Shown: positions 35,196 through 43,893, numbered from the stretch's first letter. The stretch is DNA of 64,000 bases from Arthrobacter sp. PvP023 (GCF_017832975.1 NZ_JAFIBI010000001.1:620001-684000); one strand, 5' to 3'. Notes: generated by a model from the sequence alone, not told the origin. Made by a program: numbers and translations.

Positions 35196-35950
35196 GCCAC
35201 TCTTCCATTCAGCTCCGGGCGGAGCGGTTTCCCGAACACCCGCCGGATCCGCCAGCCCAGCAGGGGGAGAATCGCCAGCAGGAACCACTGGGGGCGGCTC
35301 ATTCCCAACCAGATCACCTCATTGCCACGAACAAACTCCACCCCGAACCTGAACAACGCGTAGGCGGTCACATAACAGATGAAAAGGTCTCCGGGATGCG
35401 GGAGCCGGTCGCGAAAACGCCACATGACGGCGAGCGCGGCGGCGTGGAACACAATCTCGTAGGCAAAGGACGGATGGAGTCCGGCCCCGGCGGGCCCGCC
35501 GATCAGCGCAGCCTGCGCGGGGGTGAGCACGATTCCCCAACCGCCGCCGGTCGGAGTGCCCGGCAGTTCGGTGAGGAGGCAGCCGACCCGCCCGAGAACC
35601 ATCGCCAGCGCGACAGCGGGTGCGAGCAGGTCGCCGGTGGACTCTTTGTAGCCCGTCAGCCGTTTGCCCAGATGGACCCCGAACCATGCGCCGACCAGGC
35701 CGGCGAGGATGCTGCGGTCGCCGTTGCCCCACCAGTCCGCCAGGGAGACCTGCCGGGAGATATCCCAGGTCAGCACGCGTGATCCGATGGCCCCGAAGGC
35801 GACGGCGAAGCCTGCGATGGGCCACAACCGGGGATCAGTCAGGCCGCGACGGCGCTTTTCATAGGCGTAAAACAGCAGGGCTGCGACGATTCCGAGCCCT
35901 GTCAAAACGCCGTGCACAAGCCCATCTCCCGCGAAGGGAAGCCCGATCAT
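35192..35950 (-). CDS. Lgt-like prolipoprotein diacylglyceryl transferase family protein
   Basis: A 252-residue protein with about seven membrane helices and recognisable Lgt landmarks: FGAIGSRVLTW, LGRVGCLLTEL (R121) and LHPSFAYEIVFHA. Lgt moves diacylglycerol from phosphatidylglycerol to lipoprotein cysteines. Key residues differ: the essential His of HGGL reads LAGL (SILAGLVG), and the GRxGNFxN motif has lost both Asn. It is therefore probably not the housekeeping Lgt but a paralogue with another acceptor or donor. ATG 35950 has no ribosome site; TACACT lies six bases upstream, so a leaderless promoter is possible. Confidence 0.8.
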   Translation of the reverse strand: MIGLPFAGDGLVHGVLTGLGIVAALLFYAYEKRRRGLTDPRLWPIAGFAVAFGAIGSRVLTWDISRQVSLADWWGNGDRSILAGLVGAWFGVHLGKRLTGYKESTGDLLAPAVALAMVLGRVGCLLTELPGTPTGGGWGIVLTPAQAALIGGPAGAGLHPSFAYEIVFHAAALAVMWRFRDRLPHPGDLFICYVTAYALFRFGVEFVRGNEVIWLGMSRPQWFLLAILPLLGWRIRRVFGKPLRPELNGRVA

Positions 35951-35956
35951 GTGCAG

Positions 35957-35962
35957 AGTGTA
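35957..35962 (-). promoter_or_regulatory. Candidate internal -10 box for the Lgt-like gene
   Basis: On the minus strand TACACT ends six bases before the ATG at 35950, without a ribosome site, as in leaderless genes. It lies in the 23-base gap after umuC. If real, the cassette can be expressed apart from the SOS promoter. Confidence 0.35.
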
Positions 35963-35973
35963 ACAGCGGGTGC

Positions 35974-37290
35974 TCAGGCTGCTTTGACCACGGGGAGCTC
36001 GTCCCAGTGCGTGGTGTACCGGGGCGAGAGCATGGTGCGCTGCATGGACCAGTCCGGCCCGCCCCGGATTCCGGCATGGCCCAGACCCACGGATCCGCGT
36101 CCGTAGCGGCGGGTGATGTCCTCCAGCAGGGGGCCGATGCCGCGTTCTTCGTGCGGGTTGGCAAACGCCGGCAGGGGTGACTGCTGGCCCGAGGGGCGCA
36201 GGTCGGTGACCATGATGCCCGCGCGGACGTATTTGGTCCCTTCCTGGATCCGGGGGAGCAGGGCATGCGCGGCCCTGGTCAACAGCACCGGATCCGCGGT
36301 GGGCATGGGCAGGGTGACGCAGACCGACGGGTAGGACGTGTCCAGCGGGTTGTAGTGCGAGGTGCCGGCGAAGGCTGTGAGGATCTTGGCCTGCAGGCTG
36401 TGCTTGGCCAGGCGGGCGCTGGCTTGCTGGCCGTAGACGCTCATGACCTGTCGCAGGTCCGCGGCGGTGGTGATGGGCGTGGAAAACGATCGGCTGAAGA
36501 TGAGCTGGTCACGTCCAATGCGCTCTGCTTCCATGGGGATGCACGCGGTGCCCTGCAGTTCCAGGACCGTGCGCATCAGCACCACCGAGAAGCGGTCGCG
36601 GATCCGGACGGGATCGGCGCGGGCAAGGTCCAGGATGGAATGGATGCCCAGGCTGTTCAGGCGTCTGGTGAGCCGGGCGGCCACGCCCCAGAGTTCGATG
36701 ACGGATACCCGGCCCATCAGCGCTTCGCGGGCCGGGGCCGGCATGGAGTCCCAGTGGCACACGCCGTTGAGGTCGGGGTTGTTCTTCGCCCATTTGTTGG
36801 CCAGCTTCGCGAGAGTCTTGGTATTGGCAATTCCCACGCAGACCGGCACCCCGACGTTGCGGCGGACAGCCGTCTTGATGGTTTGTCCGAGACGCAGGAG
36901 TTCGTCCGGGCTGCCTTTTACTCCCAGGAAGGCTTCATCGATGCTGTAGACCTCCAGCCAGGCAGAGTAGCGGCCCAGAAGCTCCATCACGCGGGCGCTG
37001 ATGTCCCCGTACAGCTCGTAGTTGCTGGACTTGGCCACCAGACCCCACTCCGCGGCCCGGGGTGCGATCTTGAACCAGGGTTCGCCCACCGGGATGCCCA
37101 GAGCCTTGGCTTCGGGGGACCGGGTGACCGCGCAGCCGTCGTTATTGGAGAGGACCACCAGGGGGCGGCCTTCCAGTGAGGGATCGAAGGCCCGCTCCGC
37201 CGAGGCGTAGAAGCAGTTGACGTCCACCAGGGCAATCTGCCGGGCCGTGTCCTGCGCTCGCGTCTCAGGCATGGCCCGCGACTCAGACAT
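35974..37290 (-). CDS. umuC: Y-family DNA polymerase V catalytic subunit
   Basis: A 438-residue UmuC-type translesion polymerase. [16 protein letters not shown] holds the first catalytic Asp, [10 protein letters not shown] the Asp-Glu pair, and [18 protein letters not shown] is typical of UmuC. The last 60 residues ([16 protein letters not shown] end) match the UmuC C-terminal domain. It replicates past damaged bases during the SOS response. Its start overlaps the umuD stop by eight bases; another ATG lies six codons later. Confidence 0.95.
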   Translation of the reverse strand: MSESRAMPETRAQDTARQIALVDVNCFYASAERAFDPSLEGRPLVVLSNNDGCAVTRSPEAKALGIPVGEPWFKIAPRAAEWGLVAKSSNYELYGDISARVMELLGRYSAWLEVYSIDEAFLGVKGSPDELLRLGQTIKTAVRRNVGVPVCVGIANTKTLAKLANKWAKNNPDLNGVCHWDSMPAPAREALMGRVSVIELWGVAARLTRRLNSLGIHSILDLARADPVRIRDRFSVVLMRTVLELQGTACIPMEAERIGRDQLIFSRSFSTPITTAADLRQVMSVYGQQASARLAKHSLQAKILTAFAGTSHYNPLDTSYPSVCVTLPMPTADPVLLTRAAHALLPRIQEGTKYVRAGIMVTDLRPSGQQSPLPAFANPHEERGIGPLLEDITRRYGRGSVGLGHAGIRGGPDWSMQRTMLSPRYTTHWDELPVVKAA

Positions 37291-37714
37291 GGTGCAGACA
37301 CCGCGTGGCCACGCCCCAGATCACCAGGTCCGACAACGCCGGGACCCTGATATCCGGATACCGGGGGTTGTCCGCCTGCAGCACCACCCCTGATGCCGTG
37401 ACCCTGAGCCGCTTGATGGTCAGTTCACCGTCCAGGACCGCTATGACCACTGATCCGTCCTTGGGGTCCAGGGCACGGTTGACGATCAGCTCATCGCCGT
37501 CGCTGATCCCGGCCCCCTCCATCGAGTCCCCGGACACCCGCACGATGTAGGTGCTGGTGATGTCCTTGATCAGGTGTTCATTGAGGTCGATCCGGCCGTC
37601 AAAGTAGTCCTGCGCTGGCGAAGGGTACCCCGCTGCGACGGGTACAGGAGAGATCAAAACCGACAGCAGGGATGTGCCCGCGTCTATCACGCGGGGACCG
37701 ATAACTATGCCCAC
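37283..37714 (-). CDS. umuD: SOS mutagenesis protein, S24 peptidase
   Basis: A 143-residue LexA-like self-cleaving protein. Ser in [13 protein letters not shown] and Lys in [12 protein letters not shown] form the catalytic pair; the cleavage bond is probably Ala-Gly in [14 protein letters not shown]. Cleaved UmuD activates UmuC. GTG 37714 has AAAGG six bases upstream, and the SOS box lies 14 bases before the start. Confidence 0.93.
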   Translation of the reverse strand: MGIVIGPRVIDAGTSLLSVLISPVPVAAGYPSPAQDYFDGRIDLNEHLIKDITSTYIVRVSGDSMEGAGISDGDELIVNRALDPKDGSVVIAVLDGELTIKRLRVTASGVVLQADNPRYPDIRVPALSDLVIWGVATRCLHHV

Positions 37715-37727
37715 AACACACCTTTAT

Positions 37728-37743
37728 TCGAATATATGTTCGA
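37728..37743 (-). promoter_or_regulatory. SOS box (LexA operator) of umuDC
   Basis: TCGAATATATGTTCGA matches the actinobacterial LexA consensus TCGAAC-N4-GTTCGA at 11 of the 12 fixed bases. It lies 14 bases upstream of umuD. The remainder of the 271-base gap to 37985 holds only the hairpin at 37911-37945. Confidence 0.93.
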
Positions 37744-37910
37744 TAAGTTCAGTGTAGACCCTGGCCCCGACATTGGATATTCTCTGCGAAATTATCTGGC
37801 ACCGACCACTTCACGCGATTATCAGCGCCTTCGCGTCGGCGGGTTACCGCGTAGCCACCGTGAGCGCATCTCCCATCCCCGGTGAAGGAGTTCTCCGTCG
37901 CACCCGAGGA

Positions 37911-37945
37911 AAGACCCCCGCCCGGAAATGCCGGGCGGGGGTCTT
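37911..37945 (-). terminator. Terminator hairpin after the persulfide dioxygenase-rhodanese gene
   Basis: Perfect 15-base arms (AAGACCCCCGCCCGG and its complement) with a five-base loop, followed on the minus strand by TCTTTCCTC. It lies 41 bases after the stop of the minus-strand gene at 37986 and before the umuD promoter. Confidence 0.8.
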
Positions 37946-37985
37946 GTACGGTTGGTTCCGCCGCCAGCGTCAGCCGGCCGCGGGA

Positions 37986-39395
37986 TTAGCGGGCCGAAGC
38001 CGTCTGTGCCGACTGTTCCATAGCGGCCCAGGCGGCGTAGCTGCCGTCGAGTTCGACGACGTCGTACCCGGCCCGGCGCAGCGCGCTGGCGGCTACGGAG
38101 TTCCGCACACCAGACTGGCAGTAGGACACTATGGTGCCGGCGGTGGGCAGTTCATCCAGGTGCCACATGACGCGTCCGCCGCTGAGCTGGTACGAGCCCG
38201 GAACGTGCCCGGCCTTGTGCTCGGTCTTGTTGCGGACATCCAGGACCATGGCGGCGTCGAAGCCCTCGAGTTCCTCGGGCTGGATCAGCTTCGGCGTGAA
38301 GGTGGGCAGCCCGTCGATGCCGGTCAGGTAGCCCGCCACGTTGTCGATGCCCACGCGGACCAGGTGGTCCCACATGTCCTGGGCCTGTTCCTGGTCCTTG
38401 GCCAGGAGCACCAGCGGGTTCTTATCCGTCTCGGGGTTGACCACCCAGGCGCCGTAGCTGGCAACGGACTTGCCGGCCGGAACGTTCAGGGACCGGACCA
38501 CGGTGCCCTGGTGGACCTCGCCGTTGGAGCGGGTGTCGATGAAGGTCAGGGTGTCTTCTGCCAGGCTCCTTGCGACGTCGGTCGCGTCCAGTTCCTGCAG
38601 CGGCGCACGTTCGCCCATGACGGCGGGGCCTTCGCGGTTTTCGCGCTTCATGCGGCCGAAGTAGGCGTGTGCGTCCGGCTGGCCGTCGAGCAGTTCGTCG
38701 ATGAATCCCTGCTCGTCGTTGGCGGCCAGGTACGGGCCCCACCAGGCGTAGAGCCGCTCGTAGCCCACCGTGGATGACGGGATGGCGCCCAGGGCCTTGC
38801 CGCAGGCGCTGCCGGCGCCGTGTCCCGGATAGACCTGGACGAAGTCGGGCAGGGTCAGGAACTTGTCACGCAGGCTGGCGAACAGCTGCTTGGCACCCAG
38901 GAAACGGGTGTCCACGCCGCCGGCGGCTTCGTCCAGGAGGTCGGGGCGGCCGAGGTCGCCGGAGAAGACAAAGTCGCCCGAGAGCAGGTACCCGGCCTCG
39001 CTGCTGAATGCGCCGTCCGTGATCAGGAAGGACAGGTGTTCCGGGGTGTGCCCCGGGGTGTGGACGGCCTGGACGGTGATGTTACCGATGGTGATCTTGC
39101 TGTCGTCGAAGAGGCGCTCGCCGTCGAACCCGTACTGCCAGTCGGGGCCGCCCTCGCCGGAGACGTAGATCTTTGCCCCGGTGGCGGCCGCGAGTTCACG
39201 GGTGCCTGAGAGGTAGTCGGCGTGGATGTGGGTCTCGGTAACGGCCACAATTTTCATGCCGTTGGCTGCGGCGAGGGAGCGGTAGGTGTCGATGTCACGG
39301 CGGGCGTCGACAACAACTGCCTCACCCTTCCGCTGGCAGCCAATGAAGTAGCTGGCCTGGGCGAGGTCTTCATCGTAGATGCGCTCGAGAAGCAT
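37986..39395 (-). CDS. cstB: Persulfide dioxygenase-rhodanese fusion (CstB-like)
   Basis: A 469-residue protein. Residues 1 to about 245 form a metallo-beta-lactamase fold with TETHIHADYLSGTREL, HTPGHTPEHL and LLSGDFVFSGDLGRPD, as in ETHE1/CstB non-haem iron dioxygenases. Two rhodanese domains follow: the first (about 265-365) lacks a catalytic Cys, the second (about 370-460) has it in VSYCQSGVRNS. CstB oxidises low-molecular-weight persulfides to thiosulfate. A near-perfect CstR/CsoR-type operator lies 66 bases upstream. The start has GAAGGAG. Confidence 0.9.
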   Translation of the reverse strand: MLLERIYDEDLAQASYFIGCQRKGEAVVVDARRDIDTYRSLAAANGMKIVAVTETHIHADYLSGTRELAAATGAKIYVSGEGGPDWQYGFDGERLFDDSKITIGNITVQAVHTPGHTPEHLSFLITDGAFSSEAGYLLSGDFVFSGDLGRPDLLDEAAGGVDTRFLGAKQLFASLRDKFLTLPDFVQVYPGHGAGSACGKALGAIPSSTVGYERLYAWWGPYLAANDEQGFIDELLDGQPDAHAYFGRMKRENREGPAVMGERAPLQELDATDVARSLAEDTLTFIDTRSNGEVHQGTVVRSLNVPAGKSVASYGAWVVNPETDKNPLVLLAKDQEQAQDMWDHLVRVGIDNVAGYLTGIDGLPTFTPKLIQPEELEGFDAAMVLDVRNKTEHKAGHVPGSYQLSGGRVMWHLDELPTAGTIVSYCQSGVRNSVAASALRRAGYDVVELDGSYAAWAAMEQSAQTASAR

Positions 39396-39460
39396 GGGTT
39401 CTCCTTCGTAAAAGTTGGGGGGTGGGGAGGGGAATTCTTGTTGATCTACTCAAAATCATA

Positions 39461-39476
39461 ATACCCCTGGGGGTAT
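39461..39476 (-). promoter_or_regulatory. CstR-type operator and promoter of the cstB-like gene
   Basis: ATACCCCTGGGGGTAT is a perfect inverted repeat. On the minus strand it is directly followed by TATTAT, a plausible -10 box, so repressor binding would block RNA polymerase. Two related sites lie at 42528 and 42549. Confidence 0.85.
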
Positions 39477-39511
39477 ACCGCAAATGGTGTGGCGCTGTGG
39501 TTTTGAAACCG

Positions 39512-39895
39512 TCAACCGGTGCTTCGGGCGCGCCATTTCGCCAGTTTCTCCAGTGCAGATCTCCAGCGTCCGGACGGAAGTTCGTCTGGCGCCGGCGGTG
39601 CATAGCTCACCGGATGGCCTTCCCGGTACCACTCCGTGATGCCGCCCGCGATGTTGACCGCGTCGTGGCCCTGGGCAGTGAGGAGCGCAGTGGCCTTGCT
39701 GCTGCGCTTGCCTGAACCGCACAGGACGTAGAGCGTGGTGTTTGGCAGGTCCTGCTGCCGGAAGGGCAGTTCATCGAGGGGGATGTTCAGGCTGCCCGGG
39801 ATATGGGCGACGGCATATTCATCCTGGCGCCGCACGTCCACCACCACCGAGCGGGGCCAGATTGCCGCCAGATCGCCGGGCGTAATACTGCGCAT
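39512..39895 (-). CDS. Rhodanese-like sulfurtransferase
   Basis: A 127-residue rhodanese with the active-site Cys in YVLCGSGKRSS (about residue 59) and VVVDVRRQDEYAVAHIPGS. About 30 extra residues at the C-terminus are basic. It starts 19 bases after trxA in the same direction and belongs to the sulfide-response operon. Confidence 0.88.
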   Translation of the reverse strand: MRSITPGDLAAIWPRSVVVDVRRQDEYAVAHIPGSLNIPLDELPFRQQDLPNTTLYVLCGSGKRSSKATALLTAQGHDAVNIAGGITEWYREGHPVSYAPPAPDELPSGRWRSALEKLAKWRARSTG

Positions 39896-39914
39896 CGGCT
39901 TCTGTGGATATTCG

Positions 39915-40277
39915 TCAGGACTGATGCTGCGCTGCTTGCGCGCGCAGTTCCGTCATATCGAGGTTCTTGACGCCCTGGATGACCTGCTCCAGTCCGGCCG
40001 CATTGAGTGCGCCTGGCTGGGAGAAGACGAGGGTCTTGTCCCGGAAGGCCATCAGTGTGGGGATGGACGTGATGCCGGCAGCGGCCGCCAAGGCCTGCTC
40101 GGCTTCCGTGTCCACCTTGGCAAAAACGACATCCGGGTGCTTCTGGGACGCTGCGTCGTAGGTGGGGGCGAACATGCGGCAGGGGCCGCACCAGCCGGCC
40201 CAGAAGTCGATGAAGACAATGTTGTTGTCCTCAAGCGTCCGGGCAAGCGATTCTTCCGTGATGTCGATGGTTGCCAT
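39915..40277 (-). CDS. trxA: Thioredoxin
   Basis: A 120-residue thioredoxin with FWAGWCGPCRMFAP (active-site WCGPC at residues 29-33) and the cis-Pro in GITSIPTLMAF. Within this sulfur regulon it probably reduces persulfides on the rhodaneses or on low-molecular-weight thiols. It lies 66 bases after one rhodanese gene and 19 before another. Confidence 0.92.
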   Translation of the reverse strand: MATIDITEESLARTLEDNNIVFIDFWAGWCGPCRMFAPTYDAASQKHPDVVFAKVDTEAEQALAAAAGITSIPTLMAFRDKTLVFSQPGALNAAGLEQVIQGVKNLDMTELRAQAAQHQS

Positions 40278-40343
40278 GCTGGATTCTTTAGGTGTGGCTT
40301 GTGGGTCAGGGGAGGGGCTGTGGCTGCTGATGAGGCGGGCCGG

Positions 40344-40640
40344 TTAGGCGGCGGGGAGTCCAGCGCGGCTCCACGCGATCATGCCGCCGGTCATTGTGTC
40401 GGCGCTGAATCCGGCGCCGTTGAGGGCATCTGCCACGCGGGCGCTTCTGTTGCCGCTGCGGCAGACGACGATGATGTGAACGGCGGGGTCCAGCTCGGAC
40501 AAGCGGGCCTGCAGTTGCCCCATGGGGATGTGCAGGGCGCCGGGGATGATGCCTTCGGCGACTTCGAAGTCTTCGCGGACGTCGAGGATTTGTGCGCTGG
40601 CGCGCCGCTGTTCAGTTTCGGTGACGGTGATTTCAGCCAT
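40344..40640 (-). CDS. Rhodanese-like sulfurtransferase
   Basis: A 98-residue single-domain rhodanese with ILDVREDFEVAEGIIPGALH and the catalytic Cys in IVVCRSGNRSARVA (about residue 60). Size and loop resemble GlpE/PspE-type proteins. It lies between a rhodanese gene 33 bases upstream and trxA downstream. Confidence 0.88.
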   Translation of the reverse strand: MAEITVTETEQRRASAQILDVREDFEVAEGIIPGALHIPMGQLQARLSELDPAVHIIVVCRSGNRSARVADALNGAGFSADTMTGGMIAWSRAGLPAA

Positions 40641-40673
40641 GGCGGGTTCCTTTCCGGGGTGTGGGGTGGATGG

Positions 40674-41015
40674 TTAGCGGACGGGTTCGCCGGCTTGGCG
40701 CCAGGCCCCGATGCCGCCGCGGAGCGAATATGCCTCGAAGCCCTTGCTGGCCAGCAGGCGCGCAGCGGAGGCTGAGCGGACTCCCGACTGGCACATGGCG
40801 ACGACGGGACGGCCCTTTTGCAGGCCCGTTACGCCGGCCTGCAGCTTGTCCAAGGGCAGGTGCCTGGCCTGGGGTGCGTGGCCGCTTCGCCATTCCTGCG
40901 CGGAGCGCACGTCGATCAGCATGGCCCGCGATGCCAGGAGCTCCTTGGCCTCGGCCACCGAGACGGTTTTGTACGGTTTGCTGAAGGCCTTCTTCAGCGA
41001 GTCGATCAGGCCCAT
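40674..41015 (-). CDS. Rhodanese-like sulfurtransferase
   Basis: A 113-residue rhodanese; LIDVRSAQEWRSGHAPQARH and VVAMCQSGVRSASA with Cys75. The open frame continues upstream, but ATG 41015 (MGLIDSLKKAFSKPYKTV) has AAGGAG upstream and fits the family. It follows the TauE-like exporter by 49 bases in the sulfide-response operon. Confidence 0.88.
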   Translation of the reverse strand: MGLIDSLKKAFSKPYKTVSVAEAKELLASRAMLIDVRSAQEWRSGHAPQARHLPLDKLQAGVTGLQKGRPVVAMCQSGVRSASAARLLASKGFEAYSLRGGIGAWRQAGEPVR

Positions 41016-41064
41016 TGGGTTCTCCTTCTTGGGGGCTTTTTGCTGGCGGACCGACGGATGCCGG

Positions 41065-41823
41065 TCAGGCTGTGACGGTGCTGGCCGTGACCCAGGCGGC
41101 CACAGCGAAGATGAGAACGGCGAACGAAATGCGCACGTGCCTGTCTTTGAGCAGACGGGCCAGGCGGGCAGCGCCGAGCGATCCGAGGATGGCCGGCACC
41201 GTGAAGGCAAGGACCGTGGACCACTCGATGGTGAAGCCGGCGGCGTGTGCTCCGAAGCCTGCGGCGGAGTTGATGACAATGATGGCCAGCGAGGAAGCGA
41301 CGGCCTGCTTCATGCGCAGCCCCAGGAAGAGCGTGAGGGCCGGCGTGATGAGGAATCCGCCGCCAACTCCCAACAATCCGGTCAGGAAGCCGACCAGCAG
41401 CCCGACGCCGACGGCCTTGGGGGCGCAGGAGCGGAAGGCCCGCGCTGGACCGGTGCTACAAGAGCCCTCCAGTTCTTTGGTGCGCATCAACATGCGGACG
41501 CCGGCAACCACCATGATGCCCGCGAATGCCAGCATCAGTACGTTCGGATCCAGCAGCCGCCCCACGGCCGCGCCTCCCCAGGCGGCCGGGATGCCGGCCG
41601 CTCCGACCAGGAGGACAACGGGCCAGTTGATGCCTTCGCGGAACCTTGGCAGGAGTGCCGCCAGCGAGGAGAGGCCCACCACCAGCAGGGAGGTGGGGAT
41701 GGCCTCCGCGGGGCTTAGGCCCACTCCGTACACCAGGGCAGGGACGGCGATGATCGAGCCGCCGCCCCCGACGACGCCGAGTGCAACCCCGACGAGTAGC
41801 CCCAGGGCCAAAGCTGGAATCAT
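41065..41823 (-). CDS. TauE/SafE-family sulfite/sulfur-anion exporter
   Basis: A 252-residue membrane protein with about seven helices. Two half repeats begin LALGLLVGVALGVVGGGGSI and GLLVGFLTGLLGVGGGFLIT, the duplicated Gly-rich motif of TauE/SafE. Such proteins in cst-type operons export sulfite or related sulfur anions made by persulfide oxidation. Its ATG overlaps the upstream rhodanese-membrane gene stop by four bases. Confidence 0.9.
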   Translation of the reverse strand: MIPALALGLLVGVALGVVGGGGSIIAVPALVYGVGLSPAEAIPTSLLVVGLSSLAALLPRFREGINWPVVLLVGAAGIPAAWGGAAVGRLLDPNVLMLAFAGIMVVAGVRMLMRTKELEGSCSTGPARAFRSCAPKAVGVGLLVGFLTGLLGVGGGFLITPALTLFLGLRMKQAVASSLAIIVINSAAGFGAHAAGFTIEWSTVLAFTVPAILGSLGAARLARLLKDRHVRISFAVLIFAVAAWVTASTVTA

Positions 41824-42473
41824 GCCGCCTGCGCCCGGTCCTGATTTGCCTGCACCCCTGCCGATGGCAGCTGCAGGATGGCGGACTCACGGGTGGGTTC
41901 CTTGGCCGCCTTGTTCCATGGCATCGCCGAGAGGGCCTGACCCATGGCGCAGGTGTTGGTTGCTGCGGAGAATGTCAGGCCCGTGCCGATGGCTCCTGCG
42001 AGCAGCCGGATTTTGGGCGAGACGAATTTTCCGCCAGCCAGGCCCAGCACTACCAGGGAGCCGGCCGCAAGGCGGACCTGGCGCTCCAGGTCCCAGCGGG
42101 CCTTGCCGCGGACAACGTTTCCGCCGGCAGCTGCGAAGCCCGGCACGCCGCCGGTCAGTACGTAGGCGGTGCCGATGCCGGCGCCGCCGAGGCGCTGCCG
42201 TGCCTGTTCGGCCCGCGCGCCGGACTGGCAGACAAGGACAACACGGCTTCCCAGCCGGGTGGCCAGTTCGTCGGTGTGCTCAGAAAGCAGTGGGAGCGGA
42301 ACGTTGTACGAACCGCGGATGTGCAGGGATTCGAATTCTGCGGCCGATCGTACATCGATCACCACGAGGTCCTTGTGTTCCTGAAACCACGTCTGCAGCG
42401 TTTCCGGATCAAGGGCGGTGACCGCGGGGGCCGGTGAAGCGGAGGAGGATGCCGAAGCGGAGGGGCGTGTCAT
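41820..42473 (-). CDS. Rhodanese with C-terminal DUF2892 membrane segments (YgaP-like)
   Basis: A 217-residue protein. A rhodanese domain (LVVIDVRSAAEFESLHIRGS; Cys in VVLVCQSGARAEQA) is followed by DUF2892 helices (LAAGSLVVLGLAGG; IRLLAGAIGTGLTFSAATNT), so sulfur transfer takes place at the membrane. The tail also has Cys in TNTCAMGQ. ATG 42473 with GAAAGGA upstream is preferred to a start at 42515. First gene of the minus-strand sulfide-response operon. Confidence 0.88.
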   Translation of the reverse strand: MTRPSASASSSASPAPAVTALDPETLQTWFQEHKDLVVIDVRSAAEFESLHIRGSYNVPLPLLSEHTDELATRLGSRVVLVCQSGARAEQARQRLGGAGIGTAYVLTGGVPGFAAAGGNVVRGKARWDLERQVRLAAGSLVVLGLAGGKFVSPKIRLLAGAIGTGLTFSAATNTCAMGQALSAMPWNKAAKEPTRESAILQLPSAGVQANQDRAQAA

Positions 42474-42527
42474 GGATGTCCTTTCAAGACGGATCAGGCA
42501 AGCTGAATACCCCACCGAGTATTACAG

Positions 42528-42543
42528 ATACCCCCGGGGGTAG
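42528..42543 (-). promoter_or_regulatory. CstR-type operator for the minus-strand rhodanese operon
   Basis: ATACCCCCGGGGGTAG contains a perfect 14-base palindrome (42529-42542). It lies 55 bases upstream of the first minus-strand gene and next to a TAATAC-like -10 box on that strand. Confidence 0.85.
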
Positions 42544-42858
<315 letters not shown>

Positions 42859-42934
42859 GCCGCAGCCAAGCCGTAAAACCACCGACAAGAACACCCAACC
42901 GTTCCGGCCTGCCGGCCGCGTCCAAGGAGACAAT

Positions 42935-43357
42935 ATGACCTATACCCACACTGTGACCGTCCCGCTGTCCTGGAGCGACGCCGTCGAACAGACGCGGGAG
43001 GCGCTCGCCGCACAGGGGTTCGGAATCCTTTCGGAGATCAACGTCCGCGCGACCTTTGAGGCCAAGCTTGGTGCCGAAGCCGCGGAAGCACTCGGCGACT
43101 ACGTCATTCTGGGTGCCTGCAACCCTGCCCTGGCCAGCCGTGCGCTTGCTGCCGAGCCGGACCTCGGCGCATTGCTGCCCTGCAACGTCGTGGTGCGCCG
43201 CGGCCGGGACGCGGACATGACAACCATCCAGGCCATTGATCCGCAGACCATGGTGCAGCTCAGCGGCAGTCCCGCCGTTGCGGAAGTGGCCAACGACGCC
43301 GACGCCCGGCTGCGCGCCGCGCTGGAAGTGCTGGCGTCGGTAAAGAGCCCCGGCTGA
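42935..43357 (+). CDS. DUF302 domain protein
   Basis: A 140-residue DUF302 protein: WSDAVEQTREALAAQGFGIL, EINVRATFEAKLG and YVILGACNPALASRALAAEP are family hallmarks, with a conserved Cys in GACNP. DUF302 genes often sit with CsoR/CstR and sulfur genes; the function is unknown. ATG 42935 has AAGGAG seven bases upstream. It lies 76 bases after the repressor gene and probably shares its promoter. Confidence 0.87.
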   Translation: MTYTHTVTVPLSWSDAVEQTREALAAQGFGILSEINVRATFEAKLGAEAAEALGDYVILGACNPALASRALAAEPDLGALLPCNVVVRRGRDADMTTIQAIDPQTMVQLSGSPAVAEVANDADARLRAALEVLASVKSPG

Positions 43358-43487
43358 GCAGTTCCCGGCACGGACTCTGGTTATTTTCGTCACGGTTTCT
43401 GCGTCCTGCGGGAATCCTGGTTTGGCTGGCCCCATACTGAGATTGACGCGGTGAAGTCCGGCGCCAAACCAGTCAGGAGGAAGAGCA

Positions 43488-43769
43488 TTGAACACTGTGA
43501 TGACCGTAGTGACGAACGAGTATTTCCCTGCTGCAGCGGTGCTCTTCGGAGTCGTTCTTTTTTGGACAGTGGCCTTCTTCGGCGGACTCTCCCTCCTCAG
43601 TACCAGCCAGCCGCCCATTGCAACGCTCACGTGGCTGCTCTTCGTCTACACCGCAGCGGTTCTTTCGCCCTTGGCAGGACTCCTGGCCATGGTGGACCTC
43701 GTCCGCCGCTGGTGGCGCAACCGCTCCGCACGCGCCGCAGGCCGCGTGACCGGAACCCCGTCTGCATAG
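43488..43769 (+). CDS. Small two-helix membrane protein
   Basis: A 93-residue protein with two long hydrophobic segments (AAAVLFGVVLFWTVAFFGGL and TLTWLLFVYTAAVLSPLAGL) and a basic C-terminal tail (RRWWRNRSARAAGR). TTG 43488 is supported by AGGAGG seven bases upstream. I do not recognise the family. The 130-base gap before it shows no clear operator. Confidence 0.65.
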   Translation: MNTVMTVVTNEYFPAAAVLFGVVLFWTVAFFGGLSLLSTSQPPIATLTWLLFVYTAAVLSPLAGLLAMVDLVRRWWRNRSARAAGRVTGTPSA

Positions 43770-43837
43770 CGCAACCGGGGGAAAACGGGTAGCGTCCACT
43801 CGCACGCAGCGGGGCGTAATCTCCTAAAATTGTTATG

Positions 43838-43893
43838 GGGCCGGCGGCGAAAAGCCCGCTGAGACCCGGGCTGTCCCCAGTCGCCGTCGGCCC
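43838..43893 (+). ncRNA. Structured 5' leader of unknown class upstream of an MFS gene
   Basis: An outer stem pairs 43838-43850 with 43881-43893 at 12 of 13 positions. Inside it a perfect six-base hairpin (AGCCCG/CGGGCT) spans 43853-43872. It lies 116 bases before the MFS start in the 240-base gap between genes. It contains CTGAGA but none of the other TPP blocks, and I could not match it to guanidine or fluoride riboswitches. Confidence 0.45.

Noticed and set aside
35192..35950. Housekeeping lgt
   Set aside because: The essential His and the Asn residues of the signature are not conserved, and the gene sits with umuDC and a radical-SAM gene rather than with trp or other usual lgt neighbours.
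43838..43893. Second TPP riboswitch
   Set aside because: Only the CTGAGA block is present; the GAACCTGATC and AGGGA blocks are missing.
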